In this document: positions 15,197 to 23,078 of the stretch, piece after piece | Position numbering within the stretch: the first letter of the stretch is position 1 | Layout: each line of letters starts with the position of its first letter | Assembly: GCA_003516705.1 (NCBI GenBank) | Contig: DPCJ01000044.1 | Coordinates: forward strand, 1-23,761 | Reading direction: 5' to 3' | Length of the DNA stretch: 23,761 nt | Source: Prolixibacteraceae bacterium | GTDB lineage: Bacteria; Bacteroidota; Bacteroidia; Bacteroidales; Prolixibacteraceae | Program-made: the position numbers and the translations under genes | The notes under the pieces: generated by a model | Seen by the model: the letters and a program-made list of their open reading frames with translations, nothing else | Told to the model about the DNA's origin: nothing | Database searches by the model: none

Positions 15197-15409
15197 CCGG
15201 ATAACCTTGTCACCCCTCCCGGATTAAGTTTTACCCCGGTCGGATAGCCCGGTTACCCTGCCAGATAGCTGTTTTTTGCAAATCGGATAGCATCGGTAGC
15301 CGCCCGGATAAGCTGGTGAGCCGGCCGGATTCAATTTCCCGGCTTCCGGATAGGTTGGTGACCCTCCCGGATAGGTGTTTCACCCTGCCGGATTGGCAAT
15401 ACCATCATC
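15197..15409 (+). repeat. Ten degenerate 21/22-bp tandem units (CCGGATA-type)
   Basis: Units begin at 15197, 15219, 15240, 15261, 15283, 15304, 15325, 15346, 15367 and 15388. Most start with CCGGATA or CCGGATT and continue with a variable stretch ending in ACCCTG-like sequence; units 8 and 9 are CCGGATAGGTTGGTGACCCT and CCGGATAGGTGTTTCACCCT plus one base. Spacing is 21 bp except for two 22-bp steps, so no constant reading frame is kept, and stops interrupt the forward frames. The array is therefore likely non-coding. Confidence 0.8.
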
Positions 15410-15460
15410 CTTCTTTTTACAGGTTAGTCCGTTTTGCATCCTTTGCGTTTTCGTTGCGTG

Positions 15461-15501
15461 CTTTGCGTTAAAAAATAAACTGTACCCGTTTAAACGCAAA
15501 G
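15461..15501. repeat. Inverted repeat CTTTGCGTT / AACGCAAAG
   Basis: A perfect 9-bp inverted repeat (15461-15469 and 15493-15501) has a 23-nt spacer. Further CTTTGCG and CGCAAAG words surround it (15431-15530), giving an imperfect long dyad. It resembles decayed intergenic repeats common in Bacteroidota. Confidence 0.45.
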
Positions 15502-15541
15502 GGCGCGAAGGTTTCGCAAAGAGCGCAAAGATGTTTTGACT

Positions 15542-15643
15542 ACAAAATTTCCCCTCCTTTTTCAGAGGAGGGGTGTCACGAGGCAGTGAACCGGTTTTTG
15601 AAACAAAATTATGTACGAGTGACGGGGTGGTGTTTACAGGCAC
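15542..15643 (+). repeat. Direct repeat copy A (102 bp)
   Basis: It runs from ACAAAATTTCCCCTCC through CAGAGGAG, GGTGTCACGAGGCAG and ATGTACGAGTGACGGGGTGG to TTTACAGGCAC. It is nearly identical to copy B at 15805-15927 apart from a 21-bp insertion in B and a few substitutions. CCCCTCC and GGAGGGG form an internal hairpin. Confidence 0.85.
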
Positions 15644-15733
15644 ATTGCAGAATGTAGTACAGGTCAGAGCAGGTTCGCCACATCAGAATGCCGGTTTTTC
15701 AAACCACTGGCAGATGTATTGGGAACGCTCCTC

Positions 15734-15781
15734 CCCCGGGTTGAAACCCGGGGTTATTCAAATTATGCCCTTTCAGGGCAT
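15734..15781 (+). repeat. Paired-hairpin REP-like element
   Basis: Two hairpins are separated by 11 nt: CCCCGGGT-TGAA-ACCCGGGG (15734-15753) and ATGCCCT-TTC-AGGGCAT (15765-15781). Two adjacent palindromes joined by TTATTCAAATT form a composite unit of the kind scattered between genes in Bacteroidota. It differs from the single-hairpin REPs at 890-1598, so another transposase is probably its partner. Confidence 0.7.
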
Positions 15782-15804
15782 TCTATTGAACAGCTGTATT
15801 GAGC

Positions 15805-15927
15805 ACAAAATTTTCCCTCCTTTTTCAGAGGAGGCCTGCCCGACGTTCAGGCGGGGGTGTCACGAGCCAGAGAACCGGTTTTGGAAACAAAATTATGTAC
15901 GAGTGACGGGGTGGTGTTTACAGGCAC
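15805..15927 (+). repeat. Direct repeat copy B (123 bp)
   Basis: It matches copy A along its length. A 21-bp insertion after CAGAGGAG contains the dyad GCCTG-CCCGACGTT-CAGGC, itself like a small mobile palindrome. The final stretch ATGTACGAGTGACGGGGTGG to CAGGCAC is identical in A and B, pointing to recent duplication or gene conversion. It ends 13 nt before the GH9 promoter. Confidence 0.85.
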
Positions 15928-15940
15928 CAAAAAAAATAAT

Positions 15941-15970
15941 TTTGTTTGCACCATTTTTTGGATAGTTTTG
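15941..15970 (+). promoter_or_regulatory. Bacteroidota-type promoter of the GH9 gene
   Basis: TTTG (15941-15944) and TAGTTTTG (15963-15970) are 18 nt apart, a full match to the phylum consensus. Transcription would start near 15977, giving a leader of about 58 nt. The repeat cluster ends immediately upstream. Confidence 0.75.
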
Positions 15971-16034
15971 CCAAACGGTGTGCTTTTGCTGCCGAAAGAT
16001 TTTATTTAAACCAACAACCTGATATTTCATAAAC

Positions 16035-18566
16035 ATGAAAAGAGTATCATTTTTATTTGCTTTTATGCTTGTTCTGGCTGCGTTTACCAATGTGCAAAGC
16101 CAGAATTTAAAAATCAACGACCTCGAGTATTTCGAAACCCAGGGCGTGAATGTGCTGGTGTACAGCAACCTTTTTACCGGGGGTTTTAACGACGAGAAAA
16201 ACGCCGGTATCGAAATTATTCACCACGGTGTGCGCACGGTACAGGGCGGCGCTGTCCGGCTTTCGAATACACCCGAACAGTGGGATTTGGTTCCCGCCAT
16301 CTCCGACCGCATAGTTGACCGTGCAGCAGGCACCATTGAAGCAGCGATGCGTTACAACGACTACGATTTCGACTCGCGCGTGGTGGTAACAGCCAAAGGA
16401 AAAGGCGTTGAAATTGCGGTTTATCTCGACAAACCCATTCCGGCTGCGCTCGAAGGAAAAGCCGGTTTTAACCTTGAGTTTCTGCCCTCGCAATACTGGC
16501 AAAAAACCTACCTGATGGATGGCCGTTACAACCGGTTTCCGCGTTATGTGGTGGGCAACACGGTTACAAAACCGAACACCGAAAAACCAAAGCAGTTCAA
16601 AGGATATGTTACATCCGACGACCGCGACACCGACCATTTTATCGACCCGCTGCCGCTGGAAACCGGCCGCACTTTGTTAATGGCTCCCGACGCTCCTGAA
16701 CGACTGGTGAAAATTACCTCGCCCGATGCCGATTTGATGCTTTTTGATGGCCGTATGCTGGCACAAAACGGCTGGTTTGTGGTACGCAGCCTTCTGCCCT
16801 CAGGAAAAACCGGTAAGGTTTTGAGCTGGACAGTTGAACCCAACGCCATCGACGGCTGGATTCGCGAACCCAACATCGGTTTTTCGCAGGTGGGCTACCT
16901 GCCAAATCAACCCAAAGTGGCGGTGATTGAACTCGACAAAAAAGACAAACCGCTGGCAAAGGCAGCCATTTATAAATTAGGCGATGACGGCAAGGCGACC
17001 GAAGTTTTCAGTGGCAATATCGTTCCGTGGGGCGATTATTACAAATACCACTATGTAAAATTTGATTTCTCGGCAGTGACTGCGCCGGGCATATACTACA
17101 TTCAGTACGGCAATTTCAAAACCAACAATTTTCTCATCGAAAACAGCGTCTATGACAAGATTACTGACGCCACCAGCGATATCTGGATTCCGATTCACAT
17201 GAACCACATGTTTGTAAACGAAGCATACAGGGTTTGGCATGGCGAACCTTTCAAAGAAGGTTATTTACAAGCGCCGCCCAACACCGACCATTTCGATTTG
17301 CACGGACAAGGCCCGACAACCGACACCAAATACAAAGCGCTTGAACTGATTCCTGGGCTCAACGTGGGCGGATTTTTTGATGCCGGGGATTTTGACATCG
17401 AAACCGGGGCCAACATTGGCGTGGTTCAAAACTTTGTGCAGACCTGGGAATCGTTTAAACCCCTGCGCGACCAGACTTTTGTTAACCAGCAACAGCGATA
17501 TGTCGATTTGCACCGCCCCGACGGAACACCTGATGTATTGCAGTTTATTGAGCATGGAACGCTGAATCTTGTGGCACAGGCCGAGATTATCGGGCACATG
17601 TCGCAAACGCTCTCTAATTCGGTACTCGACAATTACCACCACCTTGGCGATGCAGCTTCGTTAACCGACGGACTTCCATACAATCCCAACCTTGGTCCGT
17701 ACGAAAAAGCTGCCGATGGCAAATCAAGCGGTGTGAAAGATGATATGTGGGCGTTTACCAGCCGCAATGCCGGTCTCGACCTCAGGGCTGCCACCACATT
17801 TGCAGCTGCAAGCCGTGCATTAAAAGGCTACAACGACGAGCTTTCGGCAAGGGCATTAACACAGTCGAAACGACTGTTGAAAGAGGCCACTGAAATACTC
17901 GCCAAACAACCGCAGGATCGCCCCGGCAGAGGTGGAGGCGGAGCGGATATGGCCACCAACCTGCAATTGTACATTTCAACCGGGGAGCAGCAATACATCG
18001 ACAAATTCCAGCAATTGCTATGGCCGGCGCTCGAACGCAATGTCAGTTTCACACTATCGACAGCGCTGGATGCCATTCCGCACATGGACGCGGCGTACAA
18101 AGAAAAGCTTCGTCCGTTTGTGGCGAAATACAAAGAGTACATTGAAGGGCTTGAAAAAGAGAATCCGTACGGTGTGCCGATTGGCCTGGGCAACTGGGCT
18201 GGCGGCGGCGCCGTGGTAAACTTTGGAACCACCATTTGTTTTGCCAGCAAATACTACCCTGAAATTATAGACGAAAGCCACGCTTATAAAACCACCAACT
18301 GGTTGTTTGGCTGTCACCCGTACCATAACTATTCGCTGGTGGCGGCGGTGGGTGCTGCCCGTCCGAAAGCTGTTTTTTATGGAAACAACAGGGCCGACTT
18401 TTCGTTTATTCCGGGCAACGTTGCCCCGGGAATCTTGTTCAGAAAACCCGACCATTTTGAAAACTACGACGACTGGCCATTTTTGTGGGGACAAAACGAA
18501 GGTACAATTGCCGGAAACACCGGTTACCTGATTTTTGGTTCGGCATTTAAGAACCTGATAAAATAA
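16035..18566 (+). CDS. Secreted glycoside hydrolase family 9 (endoglucanase-like)
   Basis: This 843-residue protein has a signal peptide (residues 1-22, NVQSQ). An N-terminal beta domain (about 30-275) of unassigned family is followed by a CelD-type Ig-like domain (about 280-375, starting IGFSQVGYLPNQPKVAVIEL) and an (alpha/alpha)6 GH9 barrel. Catalytic landmarks are GGFFDAGDFD with D449 and D452 (base and water binding), CHPYHNYSLVAAVG, and the acid E822 in WGQNEGTIAGNTGYLIFG. GH9 enzymes hydrolyse beta-1,4-glucans or related glucosides with inversion; some are exo-acting, so the substrate is not certain. The gene has a perfect promoter at 15941-15970 and appears monocistronic. A GRGGGG stretch near residue 635 is a flexible insertion. 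No sorting domain is present, so periplasmic location is likely. Confidence 0.88.
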   Translation: MKRVSFLFAFMLVLAAFTNVQSQNLKINDLEYFETQGVNVLVYSNLFTGGFNDEKNAGIEIIHHGVRTVQGGAVRLSNTPEQWDLVPAISDRIVDRAAGTIEAAMRYNDYDFDSRVVVTAKGKGVEIAVYLDKPIPAALEGKAGFNLEFLPSQYWQKTYLMDGRYNRFPRYVVGNTVTKPNTEKPKQFKGYVTSDDRDTDHFIDPLPLETGRTLLMAPDAPERLVKITSPDADLMLFDGRMLAQNGWFVVRSLLPSGKTGKVLSWTVEPNAIDGWIREPNIGFSQVGYLPNQPKVAVIELDKKDKPLAKAAIYKLGDDGKATEVFSGNIVPWGDYYKYHYVKFDFSAVTAPGIYYIQYGNFKTNNFLIENSVYDKITDATSDIWIPIHMNHMFVNEAYRVWHGEPFKEGYLQAPPNTDHFDLHGQGPTTDTKYKALELIPGLNVGGFFDAGDFDIETGANIGVVQNFVQTWESFKPLRDQTFVNQQQRYVDLHRPDGTPDVLQFIEHGTLNLVAQAEIIGHMSQTLSNSVLDNYHHLGDAASLTDGLPYNPNLGPYEKAADGKSSGVKDDMWAFTSRNAGLDLRAATTFAAASRALKGYNDELSARALTQSKRLLKEATEILAKQPQDRPGRGGGGADMATNLQLYISTGEQQYIDKFQQLLWPALERNVSFTLSTALDAIPHMDAAYKEKLRPFVAKYKEYIEGLEKENPYGVPIGLGNWAGGGAVVNFGTTICFASKYYPEIIDESHAYKTTNWLFGCHPYHNYSLVAAVGAARPKAVFYGNNRADFSFIPGNVAPGILFRKPDHFENYDDWPFLWGQNEGTIAGNTGYLIFGSAFKNLIK

Positions 18567-18683
18567 GCGGCTGCATAATGAGCTGCTTTTCAATGCAATT
18601 GTGTAAATGCTGACATACAATGGCAATTGCCTGATTTGAAAATTGCGATGTGAAATTATTTTTTGCTGACAAAAATCTTACAA

Positions 18684-20060
18684 ATGAAGGAAATCACAAT
18701 TTCAGGAATATTAATTCTGCTTACCATTTATATCAGCTTTGGGCAAAGCGATACAACACGCCGTGACCCTTACCTGTGGCCTTTTAGTCAGCAGTCAATC
18801 TGGAATATGCCTGTTGGAAGTGCGGCTGAATATGTTCCGGCCAAAATTCAAAAAGCAACGGCGTGGGGAATGACCAAAGATGAAGACATCATTGTATTAA
18901 GTAACGCATCTGCCATGACTGACATTTATATTAATAATGCAGAATGGGACAGAGACAAAGACAGATGCACCAAAGATGGCGGTCTTTTATTTCGTGCGCC
19001 AATTCCCGATAATTTTGTGGTAAACAAAAATACATGGGATGGACAGACGCCTAACTCAGGGCTGGCAGTGCTGATGCCTGATGGGGTTACGATTAAACAA
19101 ACACAACCATTTTCCAGATGTGAAGCGGGACAATTTGGTACCTCAAAATATGTTTTTGGTGATGTAAATATTTTTGGTGACGGATATTATGGAGCTCACG
19201 GTGGGTCAGGGTTGTCGGCTATTGGCGGAACTTTGCGGCTTGGAGAATTGTCGCGAAATTCAGGAGCTATCAGACATGCTTTAAAAATAAACGTGTATGG
19301 AGCACGCAATCTGTATTACGACAATACTACAAAAGGTTATCGCTGGCCGGCGCTGAGAGCCGATGGATATGCGAGTTCAAGCTACGGAAAATTAAGAGAT
19401 AAGGATATTGTAAAAGAATGCCGGATGGGTGCGTTACTTGCATTGCCATCGTGGATGAAAATCGATTCGATGGGTTTTGAAACAGCTCCTGCAAAAATAC
19501 TGGCGCAGGCATTTCAGGATTATGGTGCCTACGTTGTTGACGACACCGGTTGGGATGTGTATGCAATTGTAACCCAATGGTCGCCTGAAGGAAGATTTAC
19601 TACTGAATTTGAAAAAGAGTGGGGTTTTTCGTTTACGCCACAAAGTAAAAATACACCCTGGGCAAGGGATATGGACAGAATATTTCTGAACCTTCATGTG
19701 GTTGACAATAACAGTAAAAACAGCATTGGTGGCGGTGGTGTACCACGAATGCCGTTAGCGCCTGAGTTTAAGAGTACAAACACGATTACCGGAAGTAAAG
19801 AACCTGATATCAAAATATATCCGAATCCAACGGCTGATTTATTAAACATTGAACTGGGCAATGAAGCGCTGCCAAATGCCAGCATAAAGCTGATAAACAC
19901 GTTGGGAGCGTGTATTTTTCAAAATGCCATCGACAACAGAAAACTAACGCTGAATATGACTGGGTATAATGCAGGAATTTACTATTTGCAAATTGAAATG
20001 AATAACAACAAAATCATCAATCGAAAAATAATAAAATCGAATCCCAATCTTGGTTCGTAG
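18684..20060 (+). CDS. T9SS-exported protein of unknown function
   Basis: This 458-residue protein starts with a signal peptide (residues 1-20, ending ISFGQ). Its body (about 25-365) contains YLWPFSQQSIWNMPVGS, FGDVNIFGDGYYGAHGGSGL and GELSRNSGAIRHALKINVYG, then WPALRADGY and GALLALPSWM. I do not recognise this as a named enzyme family; it may be a secreted carbohydrate-active or surface protein. Residues about 383-458 are a type A sorting domain for the type IX secretion system (IKIYPNPTADLLNIEL, then LNMTGYNAGIYYLQIEMNNN and KIIKS), so it should be exported across the outer membrane. The ATG at 18684 is chosen over an upstream TTG because the signal peptide starts there. It lies 117 nt after GH9, possibly co-expressed. 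A palindrome GGCAATTGCC (18622-18631) lies between them. Confidence 0.75.
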   Translation: MKEITISGILILLTIYISFGQSDTTRRDPYLWPFSQQSIWNMPVGSAAEYVPAKIQKATAWGMTKDEDIIVLSNASAMTDIYINNAEWDRDKDRCTKDGGLLFRAPIPDNFVVNKNTWDGQTPNSGLAVLMPDGVTIKQTQPFSRCEAGQFGTSKYVFGDVNIFGDGYYGAHGGSGLSAIGGTLRLGELSRNSGAIRHALKINVYGARNLYYDNTTKGYRWPALRADGYASSSYGKLRDKDIVKECRMGALLALPSWMKIDSMGFETAPAKILAQAFQDYGAYVVDDTGWDVYAIVTQWSPEGRFTTEFEKEWGFSFTPQSKNTPWARDMDRIFLNLHVVDNNSKNSIGGGGVPRMPLAPEFKSTNTITGSKEPDIKIYPNPTADLLNIELGNEALPNASIKLINTLGACIFQNAIDNRKLTLNMTGYNAGIYYLQIEMNNNKIINRKIIKSNPNLGS

Positions 20061-20197
20061 GCAATTGTGGCTGAATTGAATATACCGGTGTATTGGTGTT
20101 AATAAGGATTGAGCCTGAAAGATAATAGCAGTAAAGTCGCTGAAAAACAACTAATGCTTTACGAAATAAGGGAAAGAATGGTCTTAATTTTCACCGG

Positions 20198-20824
20198 TTA
20201 GTGAATCTTGTAAATCTCCATAATTTTTTCAAGGATTTTATGGAAATCAATTTTCAAATCGACAAGCCGCCCCGTGTGGATATCGAAAACCCATCCGTGA
20301 ATGGTAATGTTCCGGGTTAAAATTGCTTTCTGTACATCGGCTGTTTTTATCACATTGATGCACTGCTCCTGCACGTTCAGCTCCACAAAACGGTCGTATT
20401 GCTGTTCCTCGTCAGTAATCATCCGCAGTTCCTCTTTGTGCAATCTGAAAACATCGCGGATGCTACGCAGCCAGGGATTAAGAATACCAAAATCCTGTTG
20501 AATCATCGCCGCTTTAATACCTCCACAGTTGTAATGACCACAAACCACAATATGGTCAACTTCGAGGTGGTTTACAGCGTAACTGATTACCGACATTGAA
20601 TTTAGGTCGTTGTTGGGAACCATGTTGGCAATATTCCGGTGAACAAAAACCTCACCCGGTGCCACGCCCATCAACTCTTCGGCGCTGACACGGCTGTCGG
20701 AGCAACCAATGTACAGGATTTTCGGATTTTGCCCGGTGGCCAGTTTTTTAAAAAAATCCTTATCAACTCCGATTTTCTCCTCCACCCAACTGCTGTTGTT
20801 TTTAAATATCTGCTGAATGTCCAT
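20198..20824 (-). CDS. can: Beta-class carbonic anhydrase
   Basis: This 208-residue cytoplasmic enzyme interconverts CO2 and bicarbonate. The zinc ligands are C41 in GCSDSRV, H97 and C100 in CGHYNCGG, with D43 and R45 forming the catalytic dyad. The GEVFVHRNIAN loop (57-67) and NPWLRSIRDV (116-125) are typical of the plant-type beta class, as is the length. The gene has a full consensus promoter at 20873-20905 on the minus strand. It converges with the T9SS gene and appears monocistronic; no hairpin terminator was found in the 137 nt downstream. It may supply bicarbonate for carboxylation reactions during growth in air. The symbol is by family similarity. Confidence 0.95.
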   Translation of the reverse strand: MDIQQIFKNNSSWVEEKIGVDKDFFKKLATGQNPKILYIGCSDSRVSAEELMGVAPGEVFVHRNIANMVPNNDLNSMSVISYAVNHLEVDHIVVCGHYNCGGIKAAMIQQDFGILNPWLRSIRDVFRLHKEELRMITDEEQQYDRFVELNVQEQCINVIKTADVQKAILTRNITIHGWVFDIHTGRLVDLKIDFHKILEKIMEIYKIH

Positions 20825-20872
20825 AAACCGATGATTTTGTCAATTCAAAAACAATGTTCCGGGGTCAAAGTT

Positions 20873-20905
20873 CAAAGTTACGAGGGCAGGAAATCAGATT
20901 CCAAA
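20873..20905 (-). promoter_or_regulatory. Bacteroidota-type promoter of the carbonic anhydrase gene
   Basis: Read on the minus strand, TTTG (20902-20905) and TAACTTTG (20873-20880) are separated by 21 nt, within the accepted range. Transcription would start near 20866, about 42 nt before the start codon. A repeat-like word CAAAGTT occurs twice here, so chance agreement is possible. Confidence 0.6.
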
Positions 20906-21121
20906 AACTCAATCTCCTAATTCCAAATATCAAGGATCAAGAATCTGGCATCTTCCACAATCTCCATCAATCACATTATTTTTTCTCCTCTAACTTCACA
21001 AATTCCCACAAATAATCGTAGTCTCAATCAGTCACTATCAATCACAATCAATCTTCATTAATTTCTTTTCCCCCATCTGGAATCAGGTATCACTTTCCCC
21101 CATCCGGCATCAAATATCGTT
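20906..21121. other. Low-complexity intergenic region with degenerate repeats
   Basis: No gene is visible. The sequence is made of short recurring words: several CAATCA/TCAATC units (21025-21060) and a degenerate direct repeat, CCCCCATCTGGAATCAGGTA (from about 21070) against CCCCCATCCGGCATCAAATA (from about 21099). It resembles decayed intergenic repeats common in Bacteroidota. No terminator for the minus-strand permease gene was identified within it. Confidence 0.5.
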
Positions 21122-22744
21122 TCAATGTCCCGCACCAATTTTTACACTGCTTACGCCATCAGATCCGCTGAGTTTACCCCAGAAAAATCCGTACATCGCT
21201 ATGGCGATAAAACAAACAGCCGGTACAATATATCCTGCCGACATCCCCTCAGCATCGCCAATTGCGCCCATTACTTTTGGCAAAACAGCACCACCCATAA
21301 TGGCCATTACGATAAACGAGGAAGCCAATTTTGATTTTTCACCCAACCCAAAAATTCCAAGAGAGAAAATGGTCGGAAACATAATCGACATAAAAAAGAA
21401 GCTGAGGAAAACTGAGATAACTGAAATCCATCCAAGGTTGGCAACAACCACCAGCATCAGAATTACATTGATAAACGAATACACGCCAAGCATGATGTGC
21501 GCTTTGGTAACCCGTAAAATAAACGAACCCGTAAACCTCCCTAACAAAAACAATGGAAATGCCAGCCACGACATGAGCGAAGTAGCGCCTTTTTCAGTAA
21601 GGAAATAAGAGCCATCCCTGAAAATAGAGCCATTCTCGCCGCCGATAAAGAAATTCGATTTCAGCCCCTCCCCGATTGCAGGAACCTCTTCGACCATGTA
21701 ATTGATAAAAAAACTGAAAATGCCGGCCTGCGCAGCCACATACAGAAATTGTGCTATTGTTGCACCTGTAAAATGCGGTGCCGACCAAAGGCTGTTTTTA
21801 TGAATCAGTTTTCCACGTTTAAATGCAATAAAAGCGATTGAACCAATTCCTGCCACAGCTGTAACAACATAAAATATCCGGGTTAAAGTATGGTTTAAAG
21901 CGGCCATTGCTTCAGCATTGGCAAGCGTTTCACGATCCATGTAAAAAATCTGAACAAAGAACCGCACAATCATTCCTAATGCGAAACTGAATAAAATGGC
22001 GGTAACATACAGCAGAATTGTTGACATCAGGCTTTTCTGACCAAAAACATCCACTTTTGCAGTTTCAGTTTCGGCACCCGAATTATCATCTTCTGTCACG
22101 TCGGGCATTTTACTTTTCAGAAATAAAATAATAAGCACCCCGATAATAACAGCCAGCGCAACATATGGAATCCACATGGTTTGATGAGCTATTTCGGCAT
22201 TTTGCTGCGCTGTTAAAGTATCATCGGTATGGTAAAAATACATTCCTCCGATAAACGGGGCAATTGGCCAGCCAATGGCATTAAACGATTGTGCGAGATT
22301 GATACGCGAAGCAGCATATTTTGGATTTCCTAAAACTGTGGTGTAAGGATTGGCAACAGTTTCAAGGAACGAAAAACCCATGGCGACAAGACAAACGCCA
22401 AGCAATACGGCCCAGAAACCATCGATTTTGGTAGCCGGATAAAACCACAGACAACCCAGTGCAGCCAAACTCAAACCTAAAATTATTCCCCATTTATAAC
22501 CCAGTTTATGAATAAACCATCCGGCAGGCAGTGCCATAAAAAAATAGCCCAGGTAATGCGAAAACTGCACATTGGCCGAGTCGGCTTTTGTCAGGTGATA
22601 GTAATCCTGAAAATGTTTATCCATAGTATCTATCAGACTGTTACCTACTGCCCACAAGGTAAAAAGCAAGGCTACCAAAAAGAAAATAAATGTATGATTC
22701 CGTCCGTCTTCGGTGGTAAAAAGACCCTTTTTTGTTTTGCTCAT
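21122..22744 (-). CDS. FHS-family sugar permease (fucose/galactose-type MFS symporter)
   Basis: This 540-residue inner-membrane protein has about 12 hydrophobic segments in two halves. Family signatures include FFMALPAGWFIHKLGYKWGI, FLETVANPYTTVLG and SRINLAQSFNAIGWPIAPFIG in the first half, and FIVMAIMGGAVLPKVMGAIGD in the last third. These are typical of FHS proton symporters such as FucP or the glucose/galactose and GlcNAc transporters. It is about 100 residues longer than E. coli FucP, owing to a charged central loop (about 212-240, MPDVTEDDNSGAETETAK) and an extra extracytoplasmic loop (about 360-385, including EGLKSNFFIGGENGSIFRD). Given the GH29 and GH36 enzymes in the window, fucose or galactose is a reasonable substrate guess, but this is inference. 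It is divergent from the PQQ-type gene, with 334 nt between. Confidence 0.85.
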   Translation of the reverse strand: MSKTKKGLFTTEDGRNHTFIFFLVALLFTLWAVGNSLIDTMDKHFQDYYHLTKADSANVQFSHYLGYFFMALPAGWFIHKLGYKWGIILGLSLAALGCLWFYPATKIDGFWAVLLGVCLVAMGFSFLETVANPYTTVLGNPKYAASRINLAQSFNAIGWPIAPFIGGMYFYHTDDTLTAQQNAEIAHQTMWIPYVALAVIIGVLIILFLKSKMPDVTEDDNSGAETETAKVDVFGQKSLMSTILLYVTAILFSFALGMIVRFFVQIFYMDRETLANAEAMAALNHTLTRIFYVVTAVAGIGSIAFIAFKRGKLIHKNSLWSAPHFTGATIAQFLYVAAQAGIFSFFINYMVEEVPAIGEGLKSNFFIGGENGSIFRDGSYFLTEKGATSLMSWLAFPLFLLGRFTGSFILRVTKAHIMLGVYSFINVILMLVVVANLGWISVISVFLSFFFMSIMFPTIFSLGIFGLGEKSKLASSFIVMAIMGGAVLPKVMGAIGDAEGMSAGYIVPAVCFIAIAMYGFFWGKLSGSDGVSSVKIGAGH

Positions 22745-23078
22745 TTTGTTTTGAATGTTATTGGTTTTTAGTTAAAAGTTCAGGCCTCTAAGATAAAATA
22801 ACCTTTATTATACAAAACCGGAGAACAGTTTTTCTTTATAGTAAATTTTCCATCCATTTTCGTTTTAAAGAATTGATTTTTCTCTATAAAGAATTTCAAA
22901 CTTTTTAAACATTTAAATTATTTTAATTCAAAGTTGTGAAAACTAACAAAATCAGCTAAATAAGTATGATTTATTGTTCACACACTGACACTATTTAAAC
23001 TCATGATAAATGACTGCAACGCTTTGTAAATATTAGTTTTGATGCTATTTTAGGCCCTTTAATTTGAAACTTAAAACC
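22745..23078. other. Divergent AT-rich intergenic region with inverted repeat and -7 element
   Basis: A perfect 10-bp inverted repeat TTCTTTATAG (22832-22841) / CTATAAAGAA (22884-22893) has a 42-nt spacer. A TAGTTTTG at 23034-23041 matches the -7 consensus for the rightward gene, but no TTTG lies at the proper -33 spacing. No gene is visible. A shared regulator of the permease and propeller genes could bind here. Confidence 0.4.

Noticed and set aside
15197..15409. CRISPR array
   Set aside because: The 21-bp units are contiguous and degenerate, with no unique spacers and no cas genes nearby.
15573..15965. 130-residue plus-strand open frame
   Set aside because: It runs through repeat A, the paired hairpin and repeat B, and its peptide repeats itself accordingly (SRGSEPVFETKL-type and HEPENRFWKQN-type). 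It is explained by repeats rather than by a gene.
16107..18626. Many open frames antisense or out of frame to the GH9 gene
   Set aside because: The GH9 frame explains the whole stretch with catalytic motifs, and the others lack starts, domains and sensible composition.
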